A stretch of 64,000 nt of DNA from Acorus gramineus (taxonomy: Eukaryota > Streptophyta > Magnoliopsida > Acorales > Acoraceae), in the NCBI GenBank assembly GCA_030737835.1, contig CM060854.1, positions 12,917,547-12,981,546 on the forward strand, given 5' to 3'. Each line of letters opens with the position of its first letter. Positions within the stretch are counted from its first letter, which is position 1. This document shows, piece by piece, positions 35,292-45,969 of the stretch. The position numbers were made by a program, and so were the translations under genes. The notes beneath the pieces are model-generated. The model did no database searches. It was not told the origin of the DNA and saw nothing but the letters and a program-made list of their open reading frames with translations.

Positions 35292-36087
35292 CCCACCGCC
35301 AGGGGCGGAGCTACAGCTCGGCTTGGCCGGGCTGTAGCCCCACCCAAATTTTTTGAAATTTTTTTTAGGTAGGTTGTATTATTACCCTTAATTACTACCC
35401 TTAATCATGGCTGATTATCCTCTATCATACCAATTTATACACGATTGATTATTGCTTTGTATAAGTTAATTAATTCCGCCATTATTTGCCCATTACACCA
35501 CAGTCATTACTTATCTTGCATTGAAGAGATGTAATTCAATTTCTATCAATCACATGGTTAAACACATTTCTTATACAATAATACAAGATGAGAAACGAAT
35601 TTTCCCTTACTACCAATTTTATCATGGTTTACATATTTCTTCTACAAAAATATGGTTATAAAATTTTTAAATCTTTGCTAGAATGATTTTTTTTTAATCT
35701 TTACCAGCCTAGATATATTGAGATCAATTATATTTTTTTCAGTTATGAAATTTGTCAATACAACACTTCACACTAAAGTAAAAGATCATTTTCTCGGAGC
35801 TTCTATGATTATTTATATTGAAATTTTATTTTGCTGAAAATATCTACTCAAATTGAATAAAATATGATTTATATTTTTTAAAGGATCGTAAATACAGTTT
35901 CAATAACATATTTATGGAAAAACTTAATCTTTTACCTATTTTTGTATTTTTGCATATCTATGACAAAATTTACTAGAAATGAAGAATAAACTCATTTGGT
36001 TTATATAAAATTTAAATTGTTTATTAGATTTTGAGTTCATCTCAGCTCCTCCCAATATAAAATCCTGATTTCGCCCTTGCCCACCGC
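35292..36087. mobile_element. hAT-like non-autonomous element (35300-36079)
   Basis: A perfect 8-bp duplication CCCACCGC flanks the element (35292-35299 and 36080-36087). Ends are CAGGGGCGGAGCTACAGC and, inverted, CAAGGGCGAAATCAGG. The ~780-bp inside is AT-rich with no coding capacity. End sequence and TSD length fit the hAT superfamily. Confidence 0.85.
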
Positions 36088-36304
36088 AACTCAATCCCGT
36101 CATCTCCGCAGACTTCTTGAATACAAGAACTTAATCCAGTCATCGGAGCAAACTATGAGAGGATGGATGAGTTGTAATAAAAGGTTAAGAAGCTTGAAAA
36201 TCATTTCTATGCACACAGTAATTATCCACCGTTTATCTTGAAAACTTGAAAATCATTTAATAAGACAAAACTTGTAAATAAAATGAGATAAACTTGAATT
36301 ATGT

Positions 36305-37446
36305 GGTTACATTTGCTGTGGTTCGGAACCTCTGTGGACTCGCCATAGGGCTTCCCAATGAAAACCAATCCTCCTCTGACGCCTGTCCCACAGCATCACG
36401 TGATGCTCGCGTGATTTCATTAACGTGAGAACGCCATGAGAACCTCTGTTTCGATCATCTTTAATTATCCACCGTCCATCATAGATCAAAGCAATCCTCT
36501 CCCAAACATTCATTGCTCTCCCCTCCTGGACCCTAGCCACCCCACGCCGTTTGCAAGCCTCCGCCGCTCCTCCCGCACCATTGTTGCTCCTTTGTCTATC
36601 CACGCTGCAGCGGCGGGGGCTTGTGAACGGCGTAGGATGGATAGGGTCTAAGAGGGGAGATGATGTAGCGTGATGATCACGCTCTTTTGCTGACCCGATC
36701 AACCTTCAAGAATGCGAGAATAGAGAATATAGTAAAATCATGTAAACTATGATCAATTGGTTTACATGCCTATTTATAGAATAGAGAATCTATAATTAAT
36801 TAGGATCTCAACTTATTATGCAAATCTAAATTACGATCCTAACAGATTGTACATCCTTATTTAATCCTAACTAATATTCAAATTTAAAGTCAAACTAATA
36901 TTTGAAATTCAAATATAAATATAGTAAAATCCTAACAAATGTATAAAATCCTAACAAACTCAAAATTATAAAAAATAGTAAAAATAACTTTCAACCGTTG
37001 ATTTGACCCCAAGACAATCTTAGAACGTTATGAAAATTGGCGTAGTGGCGTAGCGACTACTCCTATAGGACTTATCGATACGAACGGGTGGACATTTTAT
37101 AATAGTGATTCTAATTTACAGTTTGAAAGTTATGGCCGTTTTAAGTTACGGTGCTCCCAAATGATCAAGATGTCTTTTATTCTTCTGTTCCATCTGATCT
37201 CAGCCGTCCATATAATGTGTGGATATGATGTCTGCATCATGAGATCAATGAAGGTTTGGGAGAGGATTGTTTTGATCTATGATGGATGACGGATAATTAA
37301 AGATGGTCGAAATGGAGGTTTTCAAGACGTTCGCCCGTTAATGAAATCACGCGAGCTTCACGTGATGCTATGGGACAGGCATCGGAGGAGGATTAGGTTT
37401 CATTGGGAAACCTTGTGGTGAGTCCATATAGGTTCTGAATCCTATT
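36305..37446. mobile_element. Foldback-like element with ~210-bp inverted arms
   Basis: 36308-36515 and 37237-37446 are inverted copies: for example CAGCATCACGTGATGCTCGC versus GCGAGCTTCACGTGATGCTA, and TCTTTAATTATCC versus GGATAATTAAAGA. The middle (36520-37235) is AT-rich with a short GC-rich part at 36520-36640. Frames in the left arm (36307-36702) are not supported as genes. Confidence 0.65.
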
Positions 37447-37835
37447 TGTTGCCCCTAGAAAGTGGATGACACATGGTGGTTAAAGCGCTTAATTGTAAGA
37501 TTATCCTCCCATCTTAGCTTGAAAAAAAATTACCCTCCCATCGAGATGATACATATCAATGACATGATGGCGAGATCGATCGATTGGTCACATCATGTAA
37601 ACTTTAACAGGATTATTAGTCGCTCTGTTTGAACCTCGATCAATCATATCCGCCAATCGAGTAGGGTCGTCGGTCAATTGATATTGGTCGATCAATCGAA
37701 TATATCCTCTCAATACAAATGATCAATCGAGCCCCTTTGATCAATCGGATCTATTGATTGATGATTTTTGATCGATCAAATAAATCGATAAAATTTCCAA
37801 TGCAGATAACTATCCGTTTCTCATTAGAGGACAAG
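37447..37835. repeat. Cluster of GATCAATCGA-like motifs
   Basis: Between about 37570 and 37795 the motif ATCAATCGA or its reverse TCGATTGAT recurs many times at irregular spacing, on both strands. No gene is seen in the stretch. Confidence 0.6.
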
Positions 37836-37840
37836 ATCAC

Positions 37841-38536
37841 TGAAGGGGCGGGGCGAAAAATCGACGTATCAGGTTTGGGTAGTCGGATCCATCCTCTCCC
37901 GCTTTCTTCCGCTTCGCTTCTGGTGGTTCCCGCTAGCGAACGTTCCTCTTGAACGTCGAAGACACAGGGAGGTGGAGACCTGTGAAAAACCCTCCGATGC
38001 TCAAGTAATGGTGATCAAATTAGGGTTTTAGAAAAAAGAATTTCACATACCTCAATAGAGAGAATTAGCTCCCTATTTATAGTATTTTTTAGGGTTGCCC
38101 TAGGACCAATGGTCGATCTCCTTCCCATCAAACGGATGGAAACAAATCCATGATTCTGAGGGATCAAAATATATATCTTAGGGATTTGCCAATGAATCAT
38201 TGATCATCCCTGGTCAAAGATATATATTTTGTTGGGATTTCAAGGATCAGTCAATGATGATTTTGAATCCATGATATATTACTATGATTTAGGAATTAAT
38301 TAGTGATAACTCCAAATCAAAGAAATATAATTGGGGGATTCTGAAAATCCATTCTTCATGACCCTTAATGAAACATTCATTGAAATATACTGACTTGGGA
38401 TGTTGTTGTTGGATCTGAGCGGGCCGATGGGTTGAGTCGCGTCAAGCTCGGGTAGATTGGGCTGCAGATCCGCGTATTCCGGTCATGGGCTACAAGGATT
38501 TGACCCATTTTGGTGGGCTAGAAATTGGCCCCCACA
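37841..38536 (-). repeat. 3' LTR of the Tat-type element
   Basis: On the minus strand it starts TGTGGGGGCCAATTTC; the TATA box CTATAAATAG is at about 38070-38080. Confidence 0.9.
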
Positions 38537-38846
38537 GATGTCCCCTTTTTGTCACTCAACGAGGAGCTTTGCCTATCGAATGGAAAAAACGTTCATCGAG
38601 GTGCCACGCGTCGGGTGTGACCTCTGTCCCATCAAAATGACGTCACTCGATCTTCGTGCACCTTTTTCGATTGATGGCCTCGTCAAGTTTCGAGGAAGTG
38701 CCTGTCCGCCTACTCATCTGTCAGTTTGACTGAACCGATGGAACAACGCTTCGTGTGGTGTACCGAATGGTTATGTTGAGGTTTCATTATGCCTCCGTCA
38801 TCAATCGTCGTCCGGATTCGAGAAACGGCGTAGTGAAGACGAAGGG

Positions 38847-39650
38847 TTGGGTCCTAGGCTTATAAATTCTCCAACAGAGGCGAAGAAGACTCCATTGTTT
38901 TCCCTCTCCTTCGTCTCTTTATTTTCATTTTCTCTTGTCATTTTCTATCACCTGTTTGAGATGGTGGAGGAAAGACTTCCGTTGCTAAGGGGGGTGACCA
39001 AGAGTGCGGTCGAACCCGGGCCGGCCATTCACGACGGCGTTGGCCTTCGTTTAGGGGAGGCGTACTTCTTCGCCTTCCATCTGACGGCGATCCAGTTCCC
39101 TCTCCATCCGTTCATCCCCACCTTCCTCTCGTTTTTTGGGTTGGCGCCGATGTAGGTGCACCCGAATATGTTCAAGGTCCTTGCTGCCACTCTTTACCTT
39201 AACGAGACGAGGGGGTATGGCCTTGCAGTGCAGGAGGTGATGTTCTTCTACAAGTTCGCCCGATGTCTAGGGAGCTCACAGAGGTATCACTTCACGATGA
39301 GGGATAGCCAATTCCTCTTGCTCGACATCTTGGACAGGGAATGAGGTTGGAAGGAGGATGCTGTGGCTCTCAGGGGACTGTAGCAGTGTCCGATCATCAG
39401 GGTGCCCCCCATCCGAAAGACCTTTGGTGAACTTAGTAAGTTGAGTTTTTAGATGGTGTGCTTTTTTAAAAAAAAATTTATGTAGTAACTTGCATGCTAC
39501 TGTTCTCGTAGGAAATCTTGATCCCATCGTGGGAATGCCAGAATCTCGGGTTCGGTTTTTGATTGACACCGTGTTCAAGGCTATGAAGGAGCTGATGTGG
39601 GACCCATCCTTCTTCGACCTGATCTTCATATAAACGCTAACTAGAGCTTG
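38847..39650 (+). pseudogene. Antisense ORF of the Tat-type element, 'putative gypsy type transposon' domain (PF04195-like)
   Basis: Opposite to the element, the frame after ATG at 38961 reads through VGLRLGEAYFFAFHLTAIQF, then PLHPFIPTFLSFFGLAPM, a stop (TAG at 39153-39155, where the family has Gln), then VHPNMFKVLAATLYLNE and VQEVMFFYKF. This is the conserved domain found in extra antisense ORFs between pol and the 3' LTR of Tat elements. A further stop follows DILDRE at 39342-39344, and an intron-like stretch ends at 39511 (TTCTCGTAG|GAAATC). TTATAAATTC at 38859-38868 could be its TATA box. Function of the domain is unknown. Confidence 0.75.
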
Positions 39651-39886
39651 AAGGAGAGATTCACATTCTTGAGGATGACCTTGATGCCGGGCCCCCGGAT
39701 CACTCACGCCTGGACATATCGGGAGGCCTGGAACGCTACGCTCCTGCAGTGGAGAACTCAAGGAGGATCCCACCAGACGCTATTGACTGGGAGGAAGGGT
39801 TCTGACCGAGCTCTTACTCGCAGGCAATTTGAGGTTGCGACCATGTTAGAAGATGCGATGATAGACCTCCTTCATATGTGGTCCTG

Positions 39887-40300
39887 CTAGACCTGGTCTG
39901 CCTCTCGCAGGTGTTTTGAGGTTGCGACCATGTTGGAAGAAACCGTTGACTGCTCGGGGGCTAGAGGATTGTTCTCCAGAGGATATGCTGGCTCGTTACT
40001 GTGTGGAGGATCATTGGTGGCAGGAGGAATTGAATGTTGCGGGTCCTGGGGGTTGGCGTTGTCTCGCTCGGCCTGAAGGTGTTCATTCTCCTCCCGTGCC
40101 ACCTCAATGGTGCAAATAAGCTCCTTAACCTTCCTTTTGGCTTGCGCCGCTCGAGCTAAAGCCTCATCATAGATTTGCTGCAAACTGATGACTTCGGGAT
40201 TGAGATTGTCCCCTTCCGTTACGTCGGGGAGAGAGTACGGATTGGCCATTGATGCGCTTGCTAGAACAGAAGCGGGCGGAAGAATTCTCTTGGGAGGCAC
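39887..40300 (-). pseudogene. Gag N-terminal remnant of the Tat-type element
   Basis: The 137-residue frame begins MPPKRILPPASVL about 30 bp after the PBS, on the element's own strand. A coiled coil follows (residues ~45-80, EALARAAQAKRKVKELICTI). Then the frame ends without a gag core or zinc knuckle, at the deletion joint. Position and MPPK start support gag, but the family match is weak. Confidence 0.55.
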
Positions 40301-40349
40301 ATGGTGAAGAGCTAGGCTTTTCGTCCAGTTCCCATAGACAGCGCCAAGC

Positions 40350-41043
40350 TAGAGGGGTGAAAAATCGACATATCGAGTTCGGGTAGTCGGATTCGTCGGC
40401 TCCCTCTTTCTTCTGCTCCGCTTCTGGTGCCCACCGGTGAGCGCTCCACTTGAACGTCGAAGACACATGGAGGTGGGGACCTGCGAAAGACCCTTTGACG
40501 CTCAAGTCAGTAATGGTGGCCAAATTAGGGTTTTAGGAAAAAAGAATTTCACATACCTCAATAGAGAGAATTAGCTCCCTATTTATAGTATTTTTTAGGG
40601 TTATCCTAGGACCAATGGTCGATCTCCTTCCCATTGGATGGATTGGAACAAATCCATGATTCTGAGGGATCAAAATATATATCTTAGGGATTTGCCAATG
40701 AATCATTGATCATCCTTGGTTAAAGATATATATTTTGTTGGGATTTCAGGGATCAATCAATGATGATTTTGAATCCATGATATATTATTGTGATTTGGGA
40801 ATTAATTAGTGATAACTCCAAATCAAAGAAATATAATTGGGGGATTCAGGAAATCCATTCTTGATGACCCTTAATGAAACATTCATTGAAATATATTGAC
40901 TTGGGATGTTGTTGTCGGATCTGAGTGGGCCGAAGGGTCGGGTAGCGTCAGGCCCAGGTTGATTGGGATGCGGATCCGTGTATTCAGGTCATGAATTATT
41001 GGGATCTGACCCGTTTTGGTGGGTCAGGAAAATGGCCCCCACA
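40350..41043 (-). repeat. 5' LTR of the Tat-type element
   Basis: Close copy of 37841-38536; TATA box at about 40578-40588 on the minus strand. Confidence 0.9.
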
Positions 41044-41048
41044 ATCAC

Positions 41049-41515
41049 GTGTTACAATATCCGCCGTCTATCATGTTCAAACATCCTTATCGCAACATTC
41101 ACTAAGAATCAGATCTCCTAGAAACAAATTGATCCAGACTGCGGATAATTAGTGAGAAAATCAGAACATAATCCACAAAAATTCAAATATAAATATGACG
41201 TAGGCACATGTTTAAGAACATGCGAAAAATATATCGAGCCACCTCTAGCTTGAGAATTATTAAATAAGACATATTGTAGTTAGATGTGATTTAAACATAA
41301 TTAAACCAATAGGTTACCATAGGCCACTTGGGTGAAGATCAACAAGGTTTTGTGAGTGTTTTTTTGTCCATCATTGAAAATCAATTTTGTTGTACTGTTT
41401 CGACTGATTACAATGAAAATAAAGATAGATATATAGGTAAACAATGCACGCGCGAAACACACATAAAAAAAAACCATGGAAGCTAGAAAATGAAATGGGT
41501 CCTTCTTCATCAACC
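41049..41515. other. Intergenic, downstream of the F-box pseudogene
   Basis: No gene or element recognised; AT-rich. Confidence 0.4.
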
Positions 41516-42768
41516 TCAGGGAAGATTAGGCATAAACCAGACAGGCGGTGGAAACAGACATTGTTGTTTGTGGAAGTACCGTTCTACCGTACCATCCTTC
41601 ATGTTGAAAATCCTGAGGTCAGGGACACCATGCCGATCAACAAAAATGGCCTCCTCGTCATCGTCCGTGAAATAGATATAGTTCCTCTTAAGCCCGCACA
41701 CACCATCAGTAGCAGATACAGACATGGAATGATTATCACCCAAGAAGAGCGCGCAATCGCCGATGCTTTTCACCTCTACCCAGTCACACTCATCTCCATC
41801 ATCATCATCATCATCCATTTTGAACACATCAAAAGCCACCGTCCCAAAACGGTTGTGCTTCCTATAGATGCGCAACAGCCGCCCGAGGGGGGACATCACT
41901 ATATACCGCTTATAGGCATACCATTTTCTTAAAACCGTCCCCCCGATTCTTGGACAGTTGGACTGGTACTAATGTGGGAGAGGTCATAGATGAAGACATG
42001 ATCAGAAAGAGTAAGTGCATATAGCTACCCCTCATGGTACATTATATCAAGGAACCCATTATAAGTAGATTCCAAAACGATCCAACCGGTGTCATCGTCA
42101 ACCCCTCCCAACCTCGCGATCGCGACCTCGTCACCCATGTCAAGGATGACAGCCGTGGTATTTATGTCAGAACAAAATATGGCCTTCGCGTAGTAGAACA
42201 TCCGTGTCCGCCATGGCGGTCAATTCCCATAATACACCCCACGATTGAACCAGTATTTGTCTATACGTCCATGCTCGTCGCGTATAGGGATCACGTTGGG
42301 GGTGCGATGCAATGGACGGGAGAGCGATCTCCGCGCTGGAGATGGGGTCGACCATGCTCATCTCCGAGAGCTCGTCCACCATGAAGAGCCACCCGTCGGA
42401 TGATCCAATGCAGCGCGAGGAAGAGTGGTGCGCGGGGAGGAGGATGTTGAAGGTCTTCTGGCCATCGGATAAGTTGAGGATGGTGCGGATATTGCGGTCC
42501 TTGCCACGGAGACGATGAGGTAGCACAGGTAGAATCAATCATGGAATCTGTAGCGCACTTGTCTTCTTCCTAGGGAGATGACGATTGGTGTTGCTCTTGG
42601 CGCAGTCGTCGGTGATGGATTGGCGCCTGGAAACGTAGACGGCATTGAAGCGGATGAAATCTAAGAAGGTGAGATGCCTTGAGATGTGTTAGAGAGGAGG
42701 TCTCCCGGAAGGGATGACCAATCCACCTCCTGCTCTTGCACTTCTTCTTCCTCTTGTACTTTCAACAT
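41516..42768 (-). pseudogene. F-box / DUF295 protein, pseudogene with at least three disruptions
   Basis: From the ATG at 42768 the frame gives an acidic lead and DWSSLPGDLL, the start of an F-box; after a frame change near 42690, LTFLDFIRFNAVYV follows. A TGA replaces the usual Trp before LILPVLPHR (near 42541). Then GSSDGWLFMVDE with DPISSAEIALPSI, typical of DUF295 proteins. Near 42035 GAG GGG TAG CTA sits where family members have a non-stop residue between DIMYHEG and LYALTLSDH. The C-terminal part (41516-41899) is open: WVEVKSIGDCALFLGDN, NYIYFTDDD, PPPVWFMPNLP. Intact relatives (SKIP23-type) are substrate adaptors of SCF ubiquitin ligases. The whole length is kept in one exon, so this is decay in place. 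Confidence 0.85.
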
Positions 42769-43450
42769 GAATGGTCTACCTAATCAAATCACAATGGTAT
42801 AATTGCTTGACCATTTATATAGAGTAATTGGACTGAACATTTCGTTATAACTGACATTACGTTATAATGAAGTAGTGAGGATTATTTTTGTGTTATTTTT
42901 GTTATAGATAACTCTTATCTTAACCATCCCGTTGATTTAATTTCTAATCTGATTCAGGGATTTGATTTTGTAAATATTTTTTTCTAATCTATGACGTAAA
43001 TCTAATGCTTAAGTTTTTTTTGGTTAAAAGATAAATTATTTATTAGATTTATTTTTTTTTAGGTTAAAGGATAAATATAAGAAAATAGGAATAGAAATAG
43101 AAGTAAAAATAATAACAAAATATACAAAAAGTTGGATACGTGAAAAAAAATATATACCACATATTTTTTTTTTTAATGAAAAATGTATATTGTTCTATTT
43201 CGAGTTGAATGAACTTATTTTACTAAATATAAAAAAAGTTAACAAGGTATATACCCCGTCTAACTATGCGTATGTAAATATAAGATTGTATTTTGAATTT
43301 TAAGCAGCGCCCGCCCAAAATAATACCATGACACTCTTTGTCAATAGCACTTTTGAAGGAACAAAATACCAATACAAGATTAGAATGTTTTAGTGGGAGT
43401 TTTTCTTCATTTTGTATATAATAATATATTATTATAAGGGTCCTCATAGA
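42769..43450. other. AT-rich upstream flank of the F-box pseudogene
   Basis: No gene recognised; poly(T)/poly(A) tracts. Confidence 0.4.
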
Positions 43451-43454
43451 TTAA

Positions 43455-43860
43455 TCTTCTGGCCCCGTTCGGATAGAGAATTGGGTTTTTATAGGATAGA
43501 TAATTATACCAGTATGATATAGAATGAATCAGTTTCTATTTGCTTATATTTTCAGTTATTTTTATTGAAAAACATAATAATGGGTTATTGTTTGTTGGTT
43601 GAATTTGGATAAGTCGGATAAGTGGAATGGGGCATATATATTTTTGAATTTTGATGAGATTCTGGTCCTCACTTATGCAACTGCTTGGAATAAGTTAATT
43701 CCAGGAAAAATGTGGAATTTCACTATCGGTTTATACTAGTTTATACTAGGTTTCTTATCCCAATTTATTCACTCAATCCAAACAATCAAATAAGTCCTAT
43801 TCCATATAATCCAGGTTTATTCCACCACTTTTTCTGTATCCAAACAATGTCCTATAGTTT
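43455..43860. mobile_element. MITE with GGCCCCGTTCGGATA-type ends
   Basis: The left end GGCCCCGTTCGGATA and the right end, inverted (GGACATTGTTTGGATA), are the common TTTGGATA termini of Tourist- or hAT-like plant MITEs. Inside, GGTTTATACTAG text and ATTATACCAG are loosely inverted. A target duplication could not be read. Confidence 0.55.
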
Positions 43861-44385
43861 TGGTTGATTTTTTTATTTACTTTTTAACCCGTTAAAATCC
43901 ACTCAACGTGTGTGAAACTGTGAATCCGAAGAAACTCACTAACACCTATCAATCGAAATTCCCTCTCCTGATACCAACCCATACAAATATGCAATGTTCA
44001 TTTTCACATTATTATCTAACTAATAAAATAAAATATTATTAACTAAAAAATAAAATAAACTTTACAGAAAACTGTGACTTTAATTGGATGCATAACAAAA
44101 TTAAGATAAGATTGTCCTCTGTCTTTTGAAGGACCCAAGAGTAGAAGATGTAACACTCAAAACTTTTTACAATACATTGTTAGAAATTTTTTATATTTTT
44201 TTACAAATAATATCATTTGATTTTTGGGATTATATACGTCAAATTTATAAAAATACATATCTCATTAAAAAGGAAAATTATTTTATTTATCATGAATTTT
44301 AAATTTAAATTAAAAATAAAAGGTTGTTTTCTTATATTTTATCTATTTACAAAATTCATTTTGATCAAAATTGATTTTCGATAAC
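43861..44385. other. AT-rich intergenic DNA
   Basis: No gene or element recognised. Confidence 0.35.
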
Positions 44386-44585
44386 ATTATTATATTGTCA
44401 GAATTCAATAATAAGATTGTTTGAATTAGAACAAATAATTAGTTTTAATTAAAATTAATTTTATATAAAATTAATTATATTGTGAGAATTCAAAAATAAG
44501 ATTGTTTGGGTTATAACAATTGGATTAGATTTAATTAATATTAATTTTATATAAAATTATTATAACGTGTGAATTCAAAAATGCT
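44386..44585. repeat. ~92-bp AT-rich tandem repeat, a little over two copies
   Basis: The unit contains GAATTCAAAAATAAGATTGT followed by TTAATTTTATATAAAATTA. Copies of GAATTCAA occur near 44401, 44487 and 44572. Confidence 0.75.
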
Positions 44586-45175
44586 TCATTTAATCACATA
44601 TCATGATTCTAGCATTTTAACATTTAACATTATGATAAGAAATTTTTTATAAAAAGTTAAAGATTAGTAAATTGACATAGCTGGTGGATCTAGCATGGAA
44701 TTATAAAGGGACATTTGCATTTATACCCTTGATAAATCCATATTTTGGCATTATACCCCCTTAAAAATCTAATTGTATCTATACCCGTGGAAAATTATTT
44801 CATATTGCAACTATACCCTTTCGTCTATCTCCGGTACCCTAACAGACCTAACCATAGTTATTTGCCTAATTCTGCCCAATGAAATGCCCCTTTTACCTCT
44901 AACTAAACCTAACCCTAAAACCCCAAATTTCAGAGCCCACTCACAGCCTCTGTTCCTCCACCATGAAAATCTTCCTCTCAAAAACCCTAACCCTAAAATT
45001 AGATGAAAAACAAAAGCAATGTTGTTTGGATCTTAATTTTATTTTTGAGATATGATTTTCATGTGAAATGGCATTTCTTGACAGGTATTTGAATATAATG
45101 TTGTCTGATTTGGATTGATTTGATTCACGATTTAATGTGGGCTCATTAGATTTGATAAAAAGTGGAGCTTTATCA
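44586..45175. other. AT-rich intergenic DNA, possible MULE-like terminus
   Basis: No gene is supported. 44709-44820 repeats ATTTATACCC/TTATACCCCC/TCTATACCCG/CTATACCCTTT, the kind of text found at ends of some MULE-type MITEs. A partner terminus was not found. Confidence 0.35.
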
Positions 45176-45299
45176 GATGGAGAGTGTATGTATAGTTTTG
45201 TGGTTAATTATTGTAGATCGTATTGGAAGTGGTTTTGGATGGAGAGTGTATGTATAGTTTTGTGGTTAATTATTGTAGATCGTATTGGAAGGGGTTTTG
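45176..45299. repeat. 62-bp perfect-looking tandem duplication
   Basis: Two 62-bp units start at 45176 and 45238, beginning GATGGAGAGTGTATGTATAG. Only one difference is seen (GAAGTGG versus GAAGGGG). It is probably recent. Confidence 0.92.
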
Positions 45300-45403
45300 G
45301 ATGTGCATTGGTTTCAATCCACGGTGGGGTTTTTGTTTTTCAAGTTATGAATTTTTTTATGTGGATGATCATATTTAATGGCTCTCATGTACACACATTC
45401 AAG

Positions 45404-45706
45404 TTTGGATGGCTTCACACCAAGGATATCTGAAATTGAGCAGCCAACAACCTCAATCGCTGATGATGTGAATAGGTATCTTTTTGTCGTTGGTTTGAAC
45501 TTAGAAAAGAGCTTTATAAATTTTATTTATTATGGACTAAGTTCGTGAATCAATTCTTTACAAGTTGATCTGCAAACGATCTTTATTTGATTTGGAAATC
45601 AAATTTTTATGCAAGAGTCCTTGGTGGTGCGGCTGCGGGGAAGACCGCTATTTGTGATACGATTATTGAGCAGCTCCATGATCAGCATGTTGTTCCTGTT
45701 AGTCAA
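45404..45706 (+). pseudogene. Uridine kinase-like (UKL/UPRT) gene fragment: two exons only
   Basis: Exon-like 45404-45474 reads LDGFTPRISEIEQPTTSIAD and ends at a donor (AATAG|GTATC). Exon-like ~45616-45706 reads VLGGAAAGKTAICDTIIEQL, HDQHVVPVSQ, ending at GTAAGC. GGAAAGKT is the P-loop, and the whole line matches the nucleotide-binding start of plant uridine kinase-like proteins, which phosphorylate uridine for pyrimidine salvage. The rest of the kinase and the phosphoribosyltransferase half are absent before the LTR at 45975. The acceptor of exon 2 (ATGCAAG) looks weak. Confidence 0.7.
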
Positions 45707-45969
45707 GTAAGCCTAAAAACATTCAATCAAAGTCATTAATTAGTTTTGTTGTCAATGAAACAAGAACATCAATGCAGAAGATAATGGCCTCATTGATTTA
45801 TTAGTTTTTGGAGAGCACTCCACCCAAACATTAGGCATTAACACAAGAGAAATTCCTTAATACACATGTTAAGCTACTGATGTCAATGGTTTAATAACTT
45901 ATTTTTGCACATATATCACAGTGAACAGTCCAAAAATTTCAAGTACCATGTATATTTTACATTGTCATT

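Larger units (their letters stand above)
37836..41048 (-). mobile_element. Internally deleted Tat-type Ty3/gypsy element (37841-41043)
   Basis: Perfect TSD ATCAC. LTRs are 37841-38536 and 40350-41043 (~695 bp, close copies). On the minus strand: 5' LTR with TATAAATAG, PBS-like TGGCGCTGTCTATGGG (40331-40346), the start of gag, then directly the antisense ORF region and the PPT AAAAAGGGGACATC (38537-38550) before TGTGGGGGCC of the 3' LTR. Protease, RT, RNase H and integrase are all missing. PBS, PPT and antisense ORF mark the Tat lineage. Confidence 0.9.

Noticed and set aside
36307-36702. 131-codon frame with protein-like look
   Set aside because: Falls across the inverted arm of the foldback element; no known domain and no support in the other arm.
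44980-45000. CCCTAACCCTAAAA as interstitial telomere
   Set aside because: Only about two units in AT-rich DNA, a common chance sequence.
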